Assembly (NCBI RefSeq): GCF_022664465.1
Contig: NZ_JAKREV010000008.1
Span: 1 to 64,000 of the forward strand
From: Sphingomonas hankookensis
Lineage (GTDB): Bacteria; Pseudomonadota; Alphaproteobacteria; Sphingomonadales; Sphingomonadaceae
Direction of reading: 5' to 3'
Length of the DNA: 64,000 nucleotides
Part shown: positions 9,918 through 18,206 of the stretch, piece after piece
How the letters are laid out: each line of letters starts with the position of its first letter
How positions within the stretch are numbered: the stretch's first letter is position 1
Notes under the pieces: generated by a model
Database searches by the model: none
The model's input: only the letters and a program-made list of their open reading frames with translations
Told to the model about the DNA's origin: nothing
Position numbers and translations under genes: made by a program

Positions 9918-10844
9918 TCAACCGGCGGGTGATTCGCCTGGTCCCGAATCATCGGTACCCAGCAGCGGCGGACGCCGGGTCAGCACCACCTGCACCGGCG
10001 CGCTGCGCCGTCCGCGGCGGGGGGCGTCGGTCTCTTCCATCTCCTGCTCGATCAGCTCGAGGCGATAGTCGGGAATGCTGTCTGACGCCGCTATCTGCTT
10101 CAAAGCGTTGCGGAAATTGGCGAGCGGGTTCTGATAGCCGATCTGTAGCCGGAAGGTCGCGAGGTCGGTTTCCAACCGTTCCTCGCCGCTCGATCGCGCC
10201 ACTTCGTAGATGCGCCGCTCGATCGGCCCCAGTTGGAAGTACGCCGCGGCATAGTCGAGCACGTGCCGGTCGAGCAGGATCGCGCGGAACAGCCAGTCGC
10301 ACAGGCGGACCTTCACCGCCTTCAGCCGTCGCTCGCCGCCGCGGGTGCGCGAATAGTGCAGCTTGGCCTCGGACAGCCACGAGAAGAAGCCTTCCTCGCC
10401 CTCGCCCCCGGCTTCGATGTTGGTCTTGATCTGCGTGCCCTGCAGCCGCTCCAGCGCCTCCGACAGTCGACCGTACGACCGCGCCGAGTGATTGGCGCCG
10501 GTCACCGTGAACAGATCGTGCGCGGTGAAGACGAAATCCTGGGTGACGCTCTCGCCGACCTCGATCTTCGCCAGCATCAGACTGGCAATATAAAGAACGA
10601 TTTCCTTGTCATAGATGGTCGCGACCCCGCTGGCCGACGGGCGGACCTCGATCGTGACGTTGTTCGCCTGGTAGGTCAGCGGCTTCATCCACGCATTCTT
10701 GGCGAGCGCGAAGAACGGAAACGCCATCAGCGACCGCTCGCCGCGGATCTCGGCGGTCAACGGGCTGTCGAGCCGGAACAGATCGCCCTGCGGACGGGCA
10801 GGCGGACGTTGGGGCGCCTTGGCGGCGGGGGGCTTGCGGCTCAT
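9918..10844 (-). CDS. repA: Plasmid-type replication initiator RepA (RPA family)
   Basis: A 308-residue protein of the replication initiator protein A family, which binds iterons and starts DNA replication. Family features seen are the N-terminal block RGERSLMAFPFFALAKNAW, the first winged-helix region YDKEIVLYIASLMLAKIEVGE followed by FTAHDLFTVTGANHSARSYGRLSEALERLQGT, and the second domain around LDYAAAYFQLGPIERRIYEVAR. A Pro/Ala-rich lead (about 25 residues) and an Arg/Pro-rich tail flank the core. An inverted iteron copy lies 7-26 bases before the start codon, which points to autorepression. No parAB genes are in the window. It may drive a secondary replicon or be a domesticated chromosomal copy. 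Confidence 0.87.
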   Translation of the reverse strand: MSRKPPAAKAPQRPPARPQGDLFRLDSPLTAEIRGERSLMAFPFFALAKNAWMKPLTYQANNVTIEVRPSASGVATIYDKEIVLYIASLMLAKIEVGESVTQDFVFTAHDLFTVTGANHSARSYGRLSEALERLQGTQIKTNIEAGGEGEEGFFSWLSEAKLHYSRTRGGERRLKAVKVRLCDWLFRAILLDRHVLDYAAAYFQLGPIERRIYEVARSSGEERLETDLATFRLQIGYQNPLANFRNALKQIAASDSIPDYRLELIEQEMEETDAPRRGRRSAPVQVVLTRRPPLLGTDDSGPGESPAG

Positions 10845-10850
10845 GGGGCT

Positions 10851-10870
10851 TTTCTACTCGAAAGCACGAA
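10851..10870 (-). repeat. Iteron copy overlapping the repA leader
   Basis: Minus-strand copy TTCGTGCTTTCGAGTAGAAA, differing from the consensus at one base near its 3' end. It ends 6 bases before the repA ATG, so RepA bound here would cover the translation start region and probably the promoter end. Confidence 0.85.
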
Positions 10871-10926
10871 GATGCGACGGGAAACCGGGCTTGTCCGGAC
10901 ATCGGCATGCCGACAAGCCATGTCCA

Positions 10927-10946
10927 TTCGTGCTTTCGAGTAGGAA
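10927..10946 (+). repeat. Iteron copy upstream of repA
   Basis: Exact consensus copy TTCGTGCTTTCGAGTAGGAA, in inverted orientation to the copy at 10851-10870. The two form a divergent pair with 56 bases between them, in the likely repA promoter region. Confidence 0.85.
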
Positions 10947-10980
10947 ATGGCCGGACGGGCATTCCCGCCCGCCCACGCGA

Positions 10981-11343
10981 TCACCGCCGCGGCCGCCCGG
11001 CAGCGCGCGCCTGGTCGCCGGCGACCTCGAACGGCGAGGCGGCATTGGCCTGCGGGTCGTAATAGCGGTCGATCCGGTTGCGTATCCGCGACTGCACCCG
11101 GTTCTGCACCCGGCTGTTGATCCGCGCCATCGGCTCGATCCCGGCTTCGGCCGCAAGCTGATCGCGCGTCTGGCGCTGCCCGGTCTGCCCCGCAACCGAC
11201 CGGGCGGTTCCGCCTTGGCGGGTTTCGGGGAGTGATGGCTGGAGGGGCGTGGGCTGTTGCTGGGTATCGTCCTGATAGCGGTCCTGCGCAGCGACGGGGG
11301 AAACGGTCAGGCACAGGGCAAACAGAAGCGGGATGATACGCAT
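10981..11343 (-). CDS. Secreted protein of unknown function
   Basis: A 120-residue protein. The ATG at 11343 follows AAGGCGAC and begins a clear signal peptide (MRIIPLLFALCLTVSPVAAQ) with an AxA-type cleavage site. The mature part is Gln/Arg-rich and low in hydrophobics, with a repeated basic pattern around residues 75-95 (RINSRVQNRVQSRIRNRIDRY). No known domain is recognised. The gene sits upstream of repA on the same strand, 136 bases apart, but nothing in it links it to replication; its expression is probably independent. Confidence 0.65.
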   Translation of the reverse strand: MRIIPLLFALCLTVSPVAAQDRYQDDTQQQPTPLQPSLPETRQGGTARSVAGQTGQRQTRDQLAAEAGIEPMARINSRVQNRVQSRIRNRIDRYYDPQANAASPFEVAGDQARAAGRPRR

Positions 11344-11660
11344 GTCGCCTTCATAGCCCGATCCGGTTGCCAGCGTACAGGGCCAAGCATGCAATATCGA
11401 CCGACGCCTGCAAAGGATCCAAGGTCCGTTAGAAACAGCCCGTTCTGCAGGCGACAGCCACATGGTCAGCATCGTCACGCGCATTGGCACGCCAATGCCA
11501 CCGCTGGCTCTACCCATGATTGCGGCCTTCTCGGAAGAACGGTAGGCGTCCAGCATGTCATGCCGACTTCTTACATCCATCTGCTCCATTGCCATGGGAA
11601 GCCAAGTCGCCGTGCGACGGCGTCCGCTCCCTTTCCTGGCTACCTAAAAGGATACCGTTC
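11344..11660. other. Intergenic region before the polysaccharide locus
   Basis: About 320 bases between divergent genes (10981-11343 on minus, rmlB on plus). It should hold the promoter for rmlB and downstream genes. I see no clear operator, hairpin or ORF with a good ribosome site except the AAAAGGA serving rmlB at 11646-11652. Confidence 0.5.
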
Positions 11661-12713
11661 GTGCGCATCTTCGTCACCGGCGGGGCCGGGTTCATCGGTT
11701 CGGCATTGGTCCGCTACTTGATCCGGGAAACCAACCATGAGGTCCTGAATTTCGACAAGCTGACCTACGCTGGCACGCTTTCGACGGTCGAAGAGGTCGC
11801 AAGCTCCGACCGCTACCGTTTTGTGCAGGGCGACATCTGCGATGCACGGGCCGTGCGTACGGCCATAGCCGGATTCCGTCCCGACGTGATCACGCACTTG
11901 GCTGCCGAAAGCCATGTCGATCGTTCGATCGATGGACCTGGCGCATTCATCCAGACCAATGTGGTCGGCACTTACACCATGCTTGCTGAAGCGTACGCTT
12001 ATTGGCTGGAACTACCCCAGAATGCCAAGCCCAGCTTCCGCTTCCATCATATTTCGACCGACGAGGTATATGGCTCACTGGGCGATACGGGATTGTTCAG
12101 CGAGGACACGCCGTACGATCCGCGTTCGCCCTATTCGGCCTCTAAGGCTGGAAGCGATCATCTCGTCTCTGCTTGGGGGCATACCTACGGGTTGCCGGTG
12201 CTCATCACCAACTGCTCGAACAACTACGGCCCCTATCATTTTCCTGAAAAGTTGATTCCGCTGATGATCGCCAAGGCGCTCAACGACGAACCACTGCCCG
12301 TCTATGGCGCAGGGGATCAGGTGCGTGACTGGCTTTACGTTGAAGACCATGTCCGCGCGTTGCAGGCGGTATTCGAACATGGCGTGCCCGGACGAACCTA
12401 TAATGTCGGTGGGCATAACGAAAAACAGAACATTGAAGTCGTCCGAACGGTCTGCACCATCCTTGATCGGCTCCTTCCTCGCCCCGATGGTCGCCCCTAC
12501 GCCGACCAGATCACGTCGGTTGCCGACCGCCCCGGACACGACAAGCGCTATGCCATCGATGCGCAGCGCATCGGCGACGAACTTGGCTGGACCCCGGTGG
12601 AAACGTTCGAAACCGGCATCGACAGGACGGTCCGCTGGTATCTCGAGAACGAACATTGGTGGCGCCCCCTCGTCGCCACCAATGCCGCCGATCGTCGCGG
12701 GCTCGCACGATAG
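11661..12713 (+). CDS. rmlB: dTDP-glucose 4,6-dehydratase
   Basis: A 350-residue extended short-chain dehydrogenase that turns dTDP-glucose into dTDP-4-keto-6-deoxyglucose. The NAD site is [17 protein letters not shown], the catalytic STDEVYG and YSASKAG (Tyr-x-x-x-Lys) are present, and [14 protein letters not shown] is typical of RmlB. The start is a GTG at 11661 with AAAAGGA upstream; the longer upstream reading adds about 47 residues with no family match. It opens a plus-strand group with an aminotransferase and a phosphoglycosyl transferase. Its partner RmlA lies 18 kb away at 29555. The rmlC and rmlD genes for rhamnose are absent, so the product probably feeds the FdtA/FdtB branch. Confidence 0.95.
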   Translation: MRIFVTGGAGFIGSALVRYLIRETNHEVLNFDKLTYAGTLSTVEEVASSDRYRFVQGDICDARAVRTAIAGFRPDVITHLAAESHVDRSIDGPGAFIQTNVVGTYTMLAEAYAYWLELPQNAKPSFRFHHISTDEVYGSLGDTGLFSEDTPYDPRSPYSASKAGSDHLVSAWGHTYGLPVLITNCSNNYGPYHFPEKLIPLMIAKALNDEPLPVYGAGDQVRDWLYVEDHVRALQAVFEHGVPGRTYNVGGHNEKQNIEVVRTVCTILDRLLPRPDGRPYADQITSVADRPGHDKRYAIDAQRIGDELGWTPVETFETGIDRTVRWYLENEHWWRPLVATNAADRRGLAR

Positions 12714-12864
12714 TCCGCCAGAAATTCAGGCGGACGAGTATGTAACGTACCGCTCCGAAACCTGAAACGGATGGCCGAATATGCGCGTGCGTGATAGCCG
12801 CGGTCCAACGACATTTGGACATCCGATCATTCCCTTGCCAATATCCCGAAAGAACAACGTCACC

Positions 12865-14028
12865 ATGGCACGAGAATTCATTCCCTTCGCAAAACCTGAC
12901 ATCGGCAACGAAGAAATCGAGGCAGTGAGCGCGGTCCTGAGATCGGGATGGGTAACGACGGGACAAAAATCCCTGGAGTTCGAAAAGAGGTTCGAAGAAC
13001 TTTTTGGTGACGGAACTATTGCGATGGCCGTCAACTCGGCCACGGCAGGGCTGCATCTGGCACTGGAAGCGATCGGCATAGGTCCAGGTGATGAGGTAAT
13101 CGTCCCATCGCTTACGTTCACCGCAACGGCGGAAGTCGTGCGCTATCTCGGCGGCGATCCGATCTTGGTAGACGTAGACGCCAATACGCTTAATATTGCG
13201 CCAGACCGCATCAGGGCTGCTATCACGCCCAAGACCCGTGCAATCATTCCCGTCCATTACGCCGGCCTGCCCTGCGACATGACAGCGATTCTCGAAATTG
13301 CTGCACAGCATGGTTTGCGCGTTGTGGAAGATGCCGCTCACGCCCTTCCGGCCGCCCATCGCGGCCGCCCGATCGGAACACTGAACAGCGATGTTACGGT
13401 GTTCAGTTTCTATGCCAACAAGACCATGACAACCGGCGAAGGAGGCATGGTCGTTACACGCCGCCCTGATCTGGCAAAGCGAATGCGCGTCATGCGCCTT
13501 CATGGAATTGATCGGGATGCATTCGACCGGTTCCGGTCCAAGGTTCCTGCCTGGTATTACGAGGTGGTTGCCCCGGGGTTCAAATATAATCTCACCGATA
13601 TTGGTGCTGCGCTCGGGCTGGTCCAGCTCGGCCGTCTGGAAGGGTTCCAGGACCGGCGGGTCGCGCTGGCGGAACGCTATCGCCAAGCGCTGGCAACCCT
13701 GCCTCTTATTCTGCCGTCATGGGGCGAGGCAAATGATCGCCATGCGTGGCATCTGTTCGTCCTGCGCCTGAACGAGGACGCACATGCGCGCGGATTATCC
13801 CGTGACGGATTGATCGACCACCTGTCGCGGGACGGGATCGGCACCAGCGTGCATTACGTTCCCCTTCATCGGCAGCCTTACTGGCGCGATAGCCTGAAGG
13901 TAGAAGCCGAAGATTTTCCGGTTACGGAAGCCGCATATCAAGCCATGCTCAGCATCCCGCTGTTCACGGCAATGAGTGACGACGATCAGGAACATATCAT
14001 CAATAGCGTGACGTCATATTTCGCATGA
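12865..14028 (+). CDS. DegT/DnrJ/EryC1 sugar aminotransferase
   Basis: A 387-residue PLP enzyme of the sugar aminotransferase family. The internal-aldimine lysine is in FSFYANKTMTTGEGGM, and the N-terminal signature PFAKPDIGNEEIEAVSAVLRSGWVTTG is typical of enzymes acting on nucleotide-linked 4-keto sugars (ArnB, PglE and PseC type). Its stop overlaps the start of the phosphoglycosyl transferase by 4 bases, so the two are translationally coupled. With the WbpM-type dehydratase at 40036 it could make a UDP-4-amino-4,6-dideoxy sugar used as the first residue of the repeat. The substrate is inferred; a dTDP-4-amino sugar is the alternative. The start at 12865 was chosen by homology; upstream purines are weak. 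Confidence 0.88.
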   Translation: MAREFIPFAKPDIGNEEIEAVSAVLRSGWVTTGQKSLEFEKRFEELFGDGTIAMAVNSATAGLHLALEAIGIGPGDEVIVPSLTFTATAEVVRYLGGDPILVDVDANTLNIAPDRIRAAITPKTRAIIPVHYAGLPCDMTAILEIAAQHGLRVVEDAAHALPAAHRGRPIGTLNSDVTVFSFYANKTMTTGEGGMVVTRRPDLAKRMRVMRLHGIDRDAFDRFRSKVPAWYYEVVAPGFKYNLTDIGAALGLVQLGRLEGFQDRRVALAERYRQALATLPLILPSWGEANDRHAWHLFVLRLNEDAHARGLSRDGLIDHLSRDGIGTSVHYVPLHRQPYWRDSLKVEAEDFPVTEAAYQAMLSIPLFTAMSDDDQEHIINSVTSYFA

Positions 14029-14669
14029 CCCGCATGTCTTCGTTTGGGCGATCGGCAAAACGATCCTTCGACATCGCTGGTGCTGCGGCAGGCTTGTTGG
14101 GATTGCTGCCGATCCTGATCGCCTGTGCGGTCGCCGTTCGCCTGAGCTCACCGGGACCGATCCTCTTCCGGCAGCAACGCGTCGGGCTGCATGGCAATAT
14201 ATTCGATATCCTCAAATTCCGGACCATGCGGCCGGCGCGCACCGGCCAAGAGTTGCAGATCACCATCGGCCGCGATCCCCGGATCACGGCGATTGGTGCC
14301 TTTCTGCGCAAATGGAAGCTCGACGAATTGCCGCAACTCTGGAACGTCGTGGCAGGCGACATGAGCATTGTGGGACCCAGGCCTGAAGTGCCGAAATACG
14401 TCGCGATCTATCCGACAGCGATACGCGATATCGTTCTAAGCGTACGGCCGGGCATCACCGATCCGTGTTCGATCTACCTGCGGCATGAGAGCGAAATCCT
14501 GGCGCGGGCGGATGACCCCGAACGCTTCTATATCGAAACTCTTCTTCCGGAAAAACTGCGCCTTGCTAGCGCATATGCTCGCAATCAGACAATGATGAAC
14601 GACATATCAATCATAGTCCGCACGATCTTGGCAATTTTTGTCAAGGACACCGGCCAGGCGAAAATGTAA
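14025..14669 (+). CDS. Phosphoglycosyl transferase, PglC-like initiating sugar transferase
   Basis: A 214-residue monotopic transferase that moves a sugar-1-phosphate from a nucleotide sugar to undecaprenyl phosphate, the first step of repeat-unit assembly at the inner membrane. It has a basic KRSFD entry, one hydrophobic re-entrant helix (AGLLGLLPILIACAVAVRL), then SPGPILFRQQRVG, FDILKFRTM and LDELPQLWNVVAGDMSIVGPRP, all core motifs of the bacterial sugar transferase family. It has the small PglC form and lacks the extra N-terminal membrane domain of WbaP/WcaJ. The ATGA overlap with the preceding aminotransferase supports a shared pathway, suggesting a 4-amino sugar as the initiating residue. 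Confidence 0.92.
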   Translation: MTRMSSFGRSAKRSFDIAGAAAGLLGLLPILIACAVAVRLSSPGPILFRQQRVGLHGNIFDILKFRTMRPARTGQELQITIGRDPRITAIGAFLRKWKLDELPQLWNVVAGDMSIVGPRPEVPKYVAIYPTAIRDIVLSVRPGITDPCSIYLRHESEILARADDPERFYIETLLPEKLRLASAYARNQTMMNDISIIVRTILAIFVKDTGQAKM

Positions 14670-14682
14670 TTGGCCAGCTCGA

Positions 14683-15276
14683 TCAGATACTTCCTACTTG
14701 CGCTTCCATATAATATTGGTTGCCGTGAAAATCTTTCATCCGAAAGCCGGACCGATAGTAGGAATCGATGGCGCGGATGTTTTCGTCATTGACATAAAGA
14801 CCTACCGTTCCGTGGCCTTTGCGATGCGCGGTCTTTAGCAACTCGCTCAGCAAGGCGTTGCCCAATCCCCGCATGGACGGCACAACGGCGATCGACAGAA
14901 GCAGGAAATCCGCCGGAGCATACGGTACATGACGATCGAAGCGGGACCGCAATGCCTTGAGCGCTTTTGGTATCGCTGTTCCGGGATGGCGCAACGACGT
15001 CAGGAAAATGGCCTTGGCGCACGCCTTCTTGAACACTGCGATCTTGTCCGGAATGCCGACGCCATAGACCGAGAAGCCTTTTACAGCCCCCGAGACATCG
15101 TCCAATCCGACACATATCTCCGTTCCGTTCGACAGGAACGCGGCATAATATCGCATCAGAACTTCATGCGAGAGAAGCGCGGTGAAATGACTGCGTGAAT
15201 ACGCCTCCCGATGGATGTCCGCGATCGTCGCAAGGTCATCGTGAGTGGCCAGGCGCATCGGGCGAATTGCCGTCAT
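14683..15276 (-). CDS. GNAT-family N-acetyltransferase
   Basis: A 197-residue protein with the GNAT fold: an N-terminal RLATHDDLATIADIHREAYSRSHF, the acetyl-CoA loop in LLSIAVVPSMRGLGNALLSELLKTA (Arg/Gly-rich pyrophosphate site), and the closing VNDENIRAIDSYYRSGFR. It is the last gene of the minus-strand fdt group, 9 bases after fdtB, and converges with the phosphoglycosyl transferase 13 bases away. Since a hexapeptide acetyltransferase already serves the Fdt branch, this enzyme may N-acetylate the 4-amino sugar of the initiating residue, as WecD or PseH do in other pathways. The exact acceptor is not readable. Confidence 0.82.
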   Translation of the reverse strand: MTAIRPMRLATHDDLATIADIHREAYSRSHFTALLSHEVLMRYYAAFLSNGTEICVGLDDVSGAVKGFSVYGVGIPDKIAVFKKACAKAIFLTSLRHPGTAIPKALKALRSRFDRHVPYAPADFLLLSIAVVPSMRGLGNALLSELLKTAHRKGHGTVGLYVNDENIRAIDSYYRSGFRMKDFHGNQYYMEAQVGSI

Positions 15277-15285
15277 CGTTCCCGC

Positions 15286-16380
15286 CTATTCCGCGGCCAG
15301 TGCGGCAATGACCTGATCGACCTGATCGTCCCGCATTGCCGGTCCGATCGGAAGACTCAACAGCGTATCGGCCATTGCTTCCGCAATTGGAAAGGTGCCG
15401 CGGGCATGGCGCATTCCGGCATAGGCGTTCTGCAGATGCGGCGGGATTGGATAATGCACCAGCGTTTCCACCCCGTTCTCGGCAAGCCGACGACGCAATT
15501 CGTCCCGGCGGGGATGCCGAATGCAATAGAGGTGCCACGCCGATTCCGCACCCGTGATGATATGCGGCAAGGTAATGGTAGCGTTTGTTATCTCTGCCGA
15601 ATACCGCCCGGCGATACGTGCGCGCCTCTCATTCCACTTCCGCAGATGCCGCAACTTTACCCGCAGGATCGACGCCTGGACCGGATCCAGGCGACTGTTA
15701 TACCCTTGAACCTCGTTCACATAACGCTCGCGCGATCCGTAATTGCGCAACACAGCAATCCGGTCGGCCAGATCGGCCCTGTTCGTCGTAACTGCGCCGG
15801 CATCACCGGCAGCGCCCAGGTTCTTACCGGGATAGAAACTCCACGCGACGATGTCGCCATGCGCGCCTACCGGCTGCCCGTGATAACGCGCGCCTTGCGC
15901 TTGTGCGGCATCCTCGATGACCGGCACGCCATGACGGCGCGCCACCGCGAGAATGGGAGCGAGGTCTGCGGGCTGCCCATAAAGATGGACCGGGATGATA
16001 GCCTTGGTACGCGAAGTGATCGCCGCATCGATCCGGTCGGGATCGATATTGCAGCTGTCGACGTTCGGTTCGACCGGTACAGGAACAGCCCCGACCTCGC
16101 TAACGGCAAGCCAGGTGGCGATGAACGTGTTGGAGGGGACAATGACCTCATCCCCCGGCCCAATGTCCAGCGCCTTTAGCGCAAGGTGGATCGCGGCCAA
16201 CCCGTTGGCAACCGATACGCAATGATCCGCCTCTACAAAGCTGGCGAATTCCTGCTCGAACATCTCCACCTCGGGACCGCCAATATAGCGGCCGCTCCGC
16301 AATGATGAGAGCACTGCAGATTCAATCTCGTCCTGTATTTCAAAATACGACGCCTGCAGATCAAGAAACGGTACTGTCAT
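15286..16380 (-). CDS. fdtB: dTDP-3-keto-6-deoxyhexose aminotransferase
   Basis: A 364-residue DegT/DnrJ aminotransferase that installs the 3-amino group on dTDP-3-keto-6-deoxyhexose. PLP lysine is in [18 protein letters not shown] and the N-terminus [10 protein letters not shown] is typical of the FdtB/QdtB/DesV branch. The gene overlaps fdtA by 4 bases (ATGA), which strongly supports the assignment, because FdtA makes the 3-keto substrate. Whether the hexose is galacto (Fuc3N) or gluco (Qui3N) configured depends on FdtA and cannot be decided from this protein. Confidence 0.9.
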   Translation of the reverse strand: MTVPFLDLQASYFEIQDEIESAVLSSLRSGRYIGGPEVEMFEQEFASFVEADHCVSVANGLAAIHLALKALDIGPGDEVIVPSNTFIATWLAVSEVGAVPVPVEPNVDSCNIDPDRIDAAITSRTKAIIPVHLYGQPADLAPILAVARRHGVPVIEDAAQAQGARYHGQPVGAHGDIVAWSFYPGKNLGAAGDAGAVTTNRADLADRIAVLRNYGSRERYVNEVQGYNSRLDPVQASILRVKLRHLRKWNERRARIAGRYSAEITNATITLPHIITGAESAWHLYCIRHPRRDELRRRLAENGVETLVHYPIPPHLQNAYAGMRHARGTFPIAEAMADTLLSLPIGPAMRDDQVDQVIAALAAE

Positions 16381-16790
16381 GCTGGATTCCGCGCCTTTAG
16401 AAATGCGTCATAGTCTCTGAAATAATCTGCCTCGTCGTATTTTCTCGACGCCAATACAAGGCATACTGAATTCGGCTCGAAATTTTCGAGATCCCGCCAT
16501 ATCATGGGGCAGATATACAAACCCTCGCTCGGACTGGCGAGATGGATGCGCCGTTTTTGCGCGCCGTCATCGAGCACGATGTCGAAACTTCCCGCCAAAG
16601 GAATCATCAACTGATGCAGATCCTTGTGCGCATGCGCACCGCGACCGGCATCCTTGGAAAGATCGTAGAGATAGTAGACCCGCTCGATCGCGAACGGCAC
16701 GTGAACCCCGGCCTCGACGAAACTGAGGCTGCCCCGTGCGTCCGTGAATTTCGGCAGCGCAACCACCGCACATGTATCGACGTCCATCAT
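16377..16790 (-). CDS. fdtA: dTDP-4-keto-6-deoxyglucose 3,4-ketoisomerase
   Basis: A 137-residue cupin of the WxcM/FdtA type, moving the keto group of the RmlB product from C4 to C3. The family signature [27 protein letters not shown] is seen (here [11 protein letters not shown] holds the active-site histidines), with [13 protein letters not shown] and [19 protein letters not shown] further on. It overlaps both neighbours by 4 bases, fdtC upstream and fdtB downstream, making a tightly coupled trio. FdtA and QdtA differ in product stereochemistry at C4 and cannot be told apart here by eye. Confidence 0.9.
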   Translation of the reverse strand: MMDVDTCAVVALPKFTDARGSLSFVEAGVHVPFAIERVYYLYDLSKDAGRGAHAHKDLHQLMIPLAGSFDIVLDDGAQKRRIHLASPSEGLYICPMIWRDLENFEPNSVCLVLASRKYDEADYFRDYDAFLKARNPA

Positions 16791-17254
16791 ACGGCTTCTT
16801 GTTCGACATATCGAATATGCCGGGCAGGATTGCCGACGACCACGCTTCCGGCTGCGACATCGGCTGTCACGACCGCCCCGGCACCCACAAGCGCCTTCGC
16901 ACCGATCCGCACGCCAGGAAGGATCACCGCGCCACCTCCGATCGAGGCACCGTCTTCTACAATGGTTTGTGGGAAACCATCCGGATAGTGCTTGCTACGG
17001 GGAAAACGGTCGTTCGTGAAAGTCACGTTCGGACCGATGAACACGTCGTCAGCGATCCGCAAGCCGTTCCAAAGCTGTACGCCGGATTTCACGGTAACGC
17101 GATCGCCGATCACCACGTCGCCTTCAATCAGGACATGCGCACAGATGTTGCAATCCGCGCCGATGGTCGCATCGGCCAGAATTACAACATACTGCCACAC
17201 CTTGGTGTTTTTCCCGATCGTGCATTCGGCAACGTCCGCCAGCCTGTGGATCAT
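16787..17254 (-). CDS. fdtC: dTDP-3-amino-3,6-dideoxyhexose N-acetyltransferase (FdtC/QdtC type)
   Basis: A 155-residue left-handed beta-helix protein with repeated hexapeptides ([IV]GxxxxI pattern: [39 protein letters not shown] and so on). The loop [10 protein letters not shown] and the closing [12 protein letters not shown] are typical of nucleotide-sugar N-acetyltransferases of the FdtC/QdtC/WlbB group. It would acetylate the amino sugar made by FdtB using acetyl-CoA, probably as a trimer. Context (4-base overlap with fdtA) is the main support for the acceptor. Confidence 0.88.
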   Translation of the reverse strand: MIHRLADVAECTIGKNTKVWQYVVILADATIGADCNICAHVLIEGDVVIGDRVTVKSGVQLWNGLRIADDVFIGPNVTFTNDRFPRSKHYPDGFPQTIVEDGASIGGGAVILPGVRIGAKALVGAGAVVTADVAAGSVVVGNPARHIRYVEQEAV

Positions 17255-17293
17255 AAGATTGCGTACCGCTCCCTGTGTACATCGCTCATATGG

Positions 17294-18100
17294 CTACCGG
17301 AGCAGCCTGCCTAGAAGGATGTCATGTACGAAGTGAAGGCCGTTCGCCATGAGCCAGATCCTGGGTTTCACGAGATTGAAATTTTTCGCGAGAATTTTTG
17401 CCTTCTCATGAAAGATCGCATGCCCCCCCCGGGTTCGCATGGTGTTCGCCGGGTGGGCGCGATAGTTTAGCAGCGGTTGGTCCACAGCTGCAAAGGGCGT
17501 GTTCGCCGCGCTGCGGATCACAAAATCCCAGTCTTCCTCCCTGAGATTTTCGTCGAAGCCGCCCAGCGCGTCATACAGCCGCCGCGAAAAGAGCATCGTC
17601 CCGGCGGGGACGTGTTGCCGAACGAATACCTTGTCGAGGATGTTGCCGCGAGCGCACCGGCGAGGAAACACCCGGCCCGACCCGAGATCGCTGTCGTCAT
17701 GGAACTCGCGTGCCTGGGAAAAGCAGAATTGCGCATCCGGCGTTGCGGCCAGCGCAGCGATCTGAAGGCGGATCTTGTCGGGATGCCAGGAATCGTCCGA
17801 GGCGAGCAGGGCAATGAACTCCCCCGTGGCAGCCTCGCATATCCCGCGGTTCAGCGTCTTGCAGACGCCGGCATTCTCCTGGCAGATCAGCGTGAAGCCA
17901 TGCTCGGCACTGAGCGCCTGCAGCTTCTCCACGGAGCCATCGCGCGATCCGTCATCGACGACAATCAGCTCGATCGCCGGATAGGTTTGGGCCAGCACGC
18001 TGGCGATGGCTTGGCCGATATAGCGGGAATGATTGTATGACGGCATGACGACCGACACCAAGGCGCCATCCAAACATTCGGGGGTGATGTCGTTAGCCAT
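17294..18100 (-). CDS. Family 2 glycosyltransferase
   Basis: A 268-residue GT-A fold transferase. The N-terminal block VSVVMPSYNHSRYIGQAIASVL and the strand ELIVVDDGSRDGS are classic GT2, followed by the metal-binding region IALLASDDSWHPDK and the acceptor-side GGFDENLREEDWDFVIR with an ED base motif. It has no membrane segment except a weakly hydrophobic C-terminus. It is 39 bases upstream of fdtC in one minus-strand unit, so it may add the 3-acetamido sugar. It is one of three apparent glycosyltransferases in the locus. Confidence 0.9.
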   Translation of the reverse strand: MANDITPECLDGALVSVVMPSYNHSRYIGQAIASVLAQTYPAIELIVVDDGSRDGSVEKLQALSAEHGFTLICQENAGVCKTLNRGICEAATGEFIALLASDDSWHPDKIRLQIAALAATPDAQFCFSQAREFHDDSDLGSGRVFPRRCARGNILDKVFVRQHVPAGTMLFSRRLYDALGGFDENLREEDWDFVIRSAANTPFAAVDQPLLNYRAHPANTMRTRGGHAIFHEKAKILAKNFNLVKPRIWLMANGLHFVHDILLGRLLR

Positions 18101-18206
18101 AGGATCCTGGAAATCCTCCGCGCAAAGCGCTCATGCATTTGGGTAAGAACGTGTCGGCCGGCCCGTACCGGTGCGATGCTCATGCGATCTGCGGCGCGGA
18201 GCGCGA

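Noticed and set aside
9648..9952. Short ORFs with repeated SKARI/LSSRK peptides
   Set aside because: They are translations of the iterons in different frames and have no ribosome sites.
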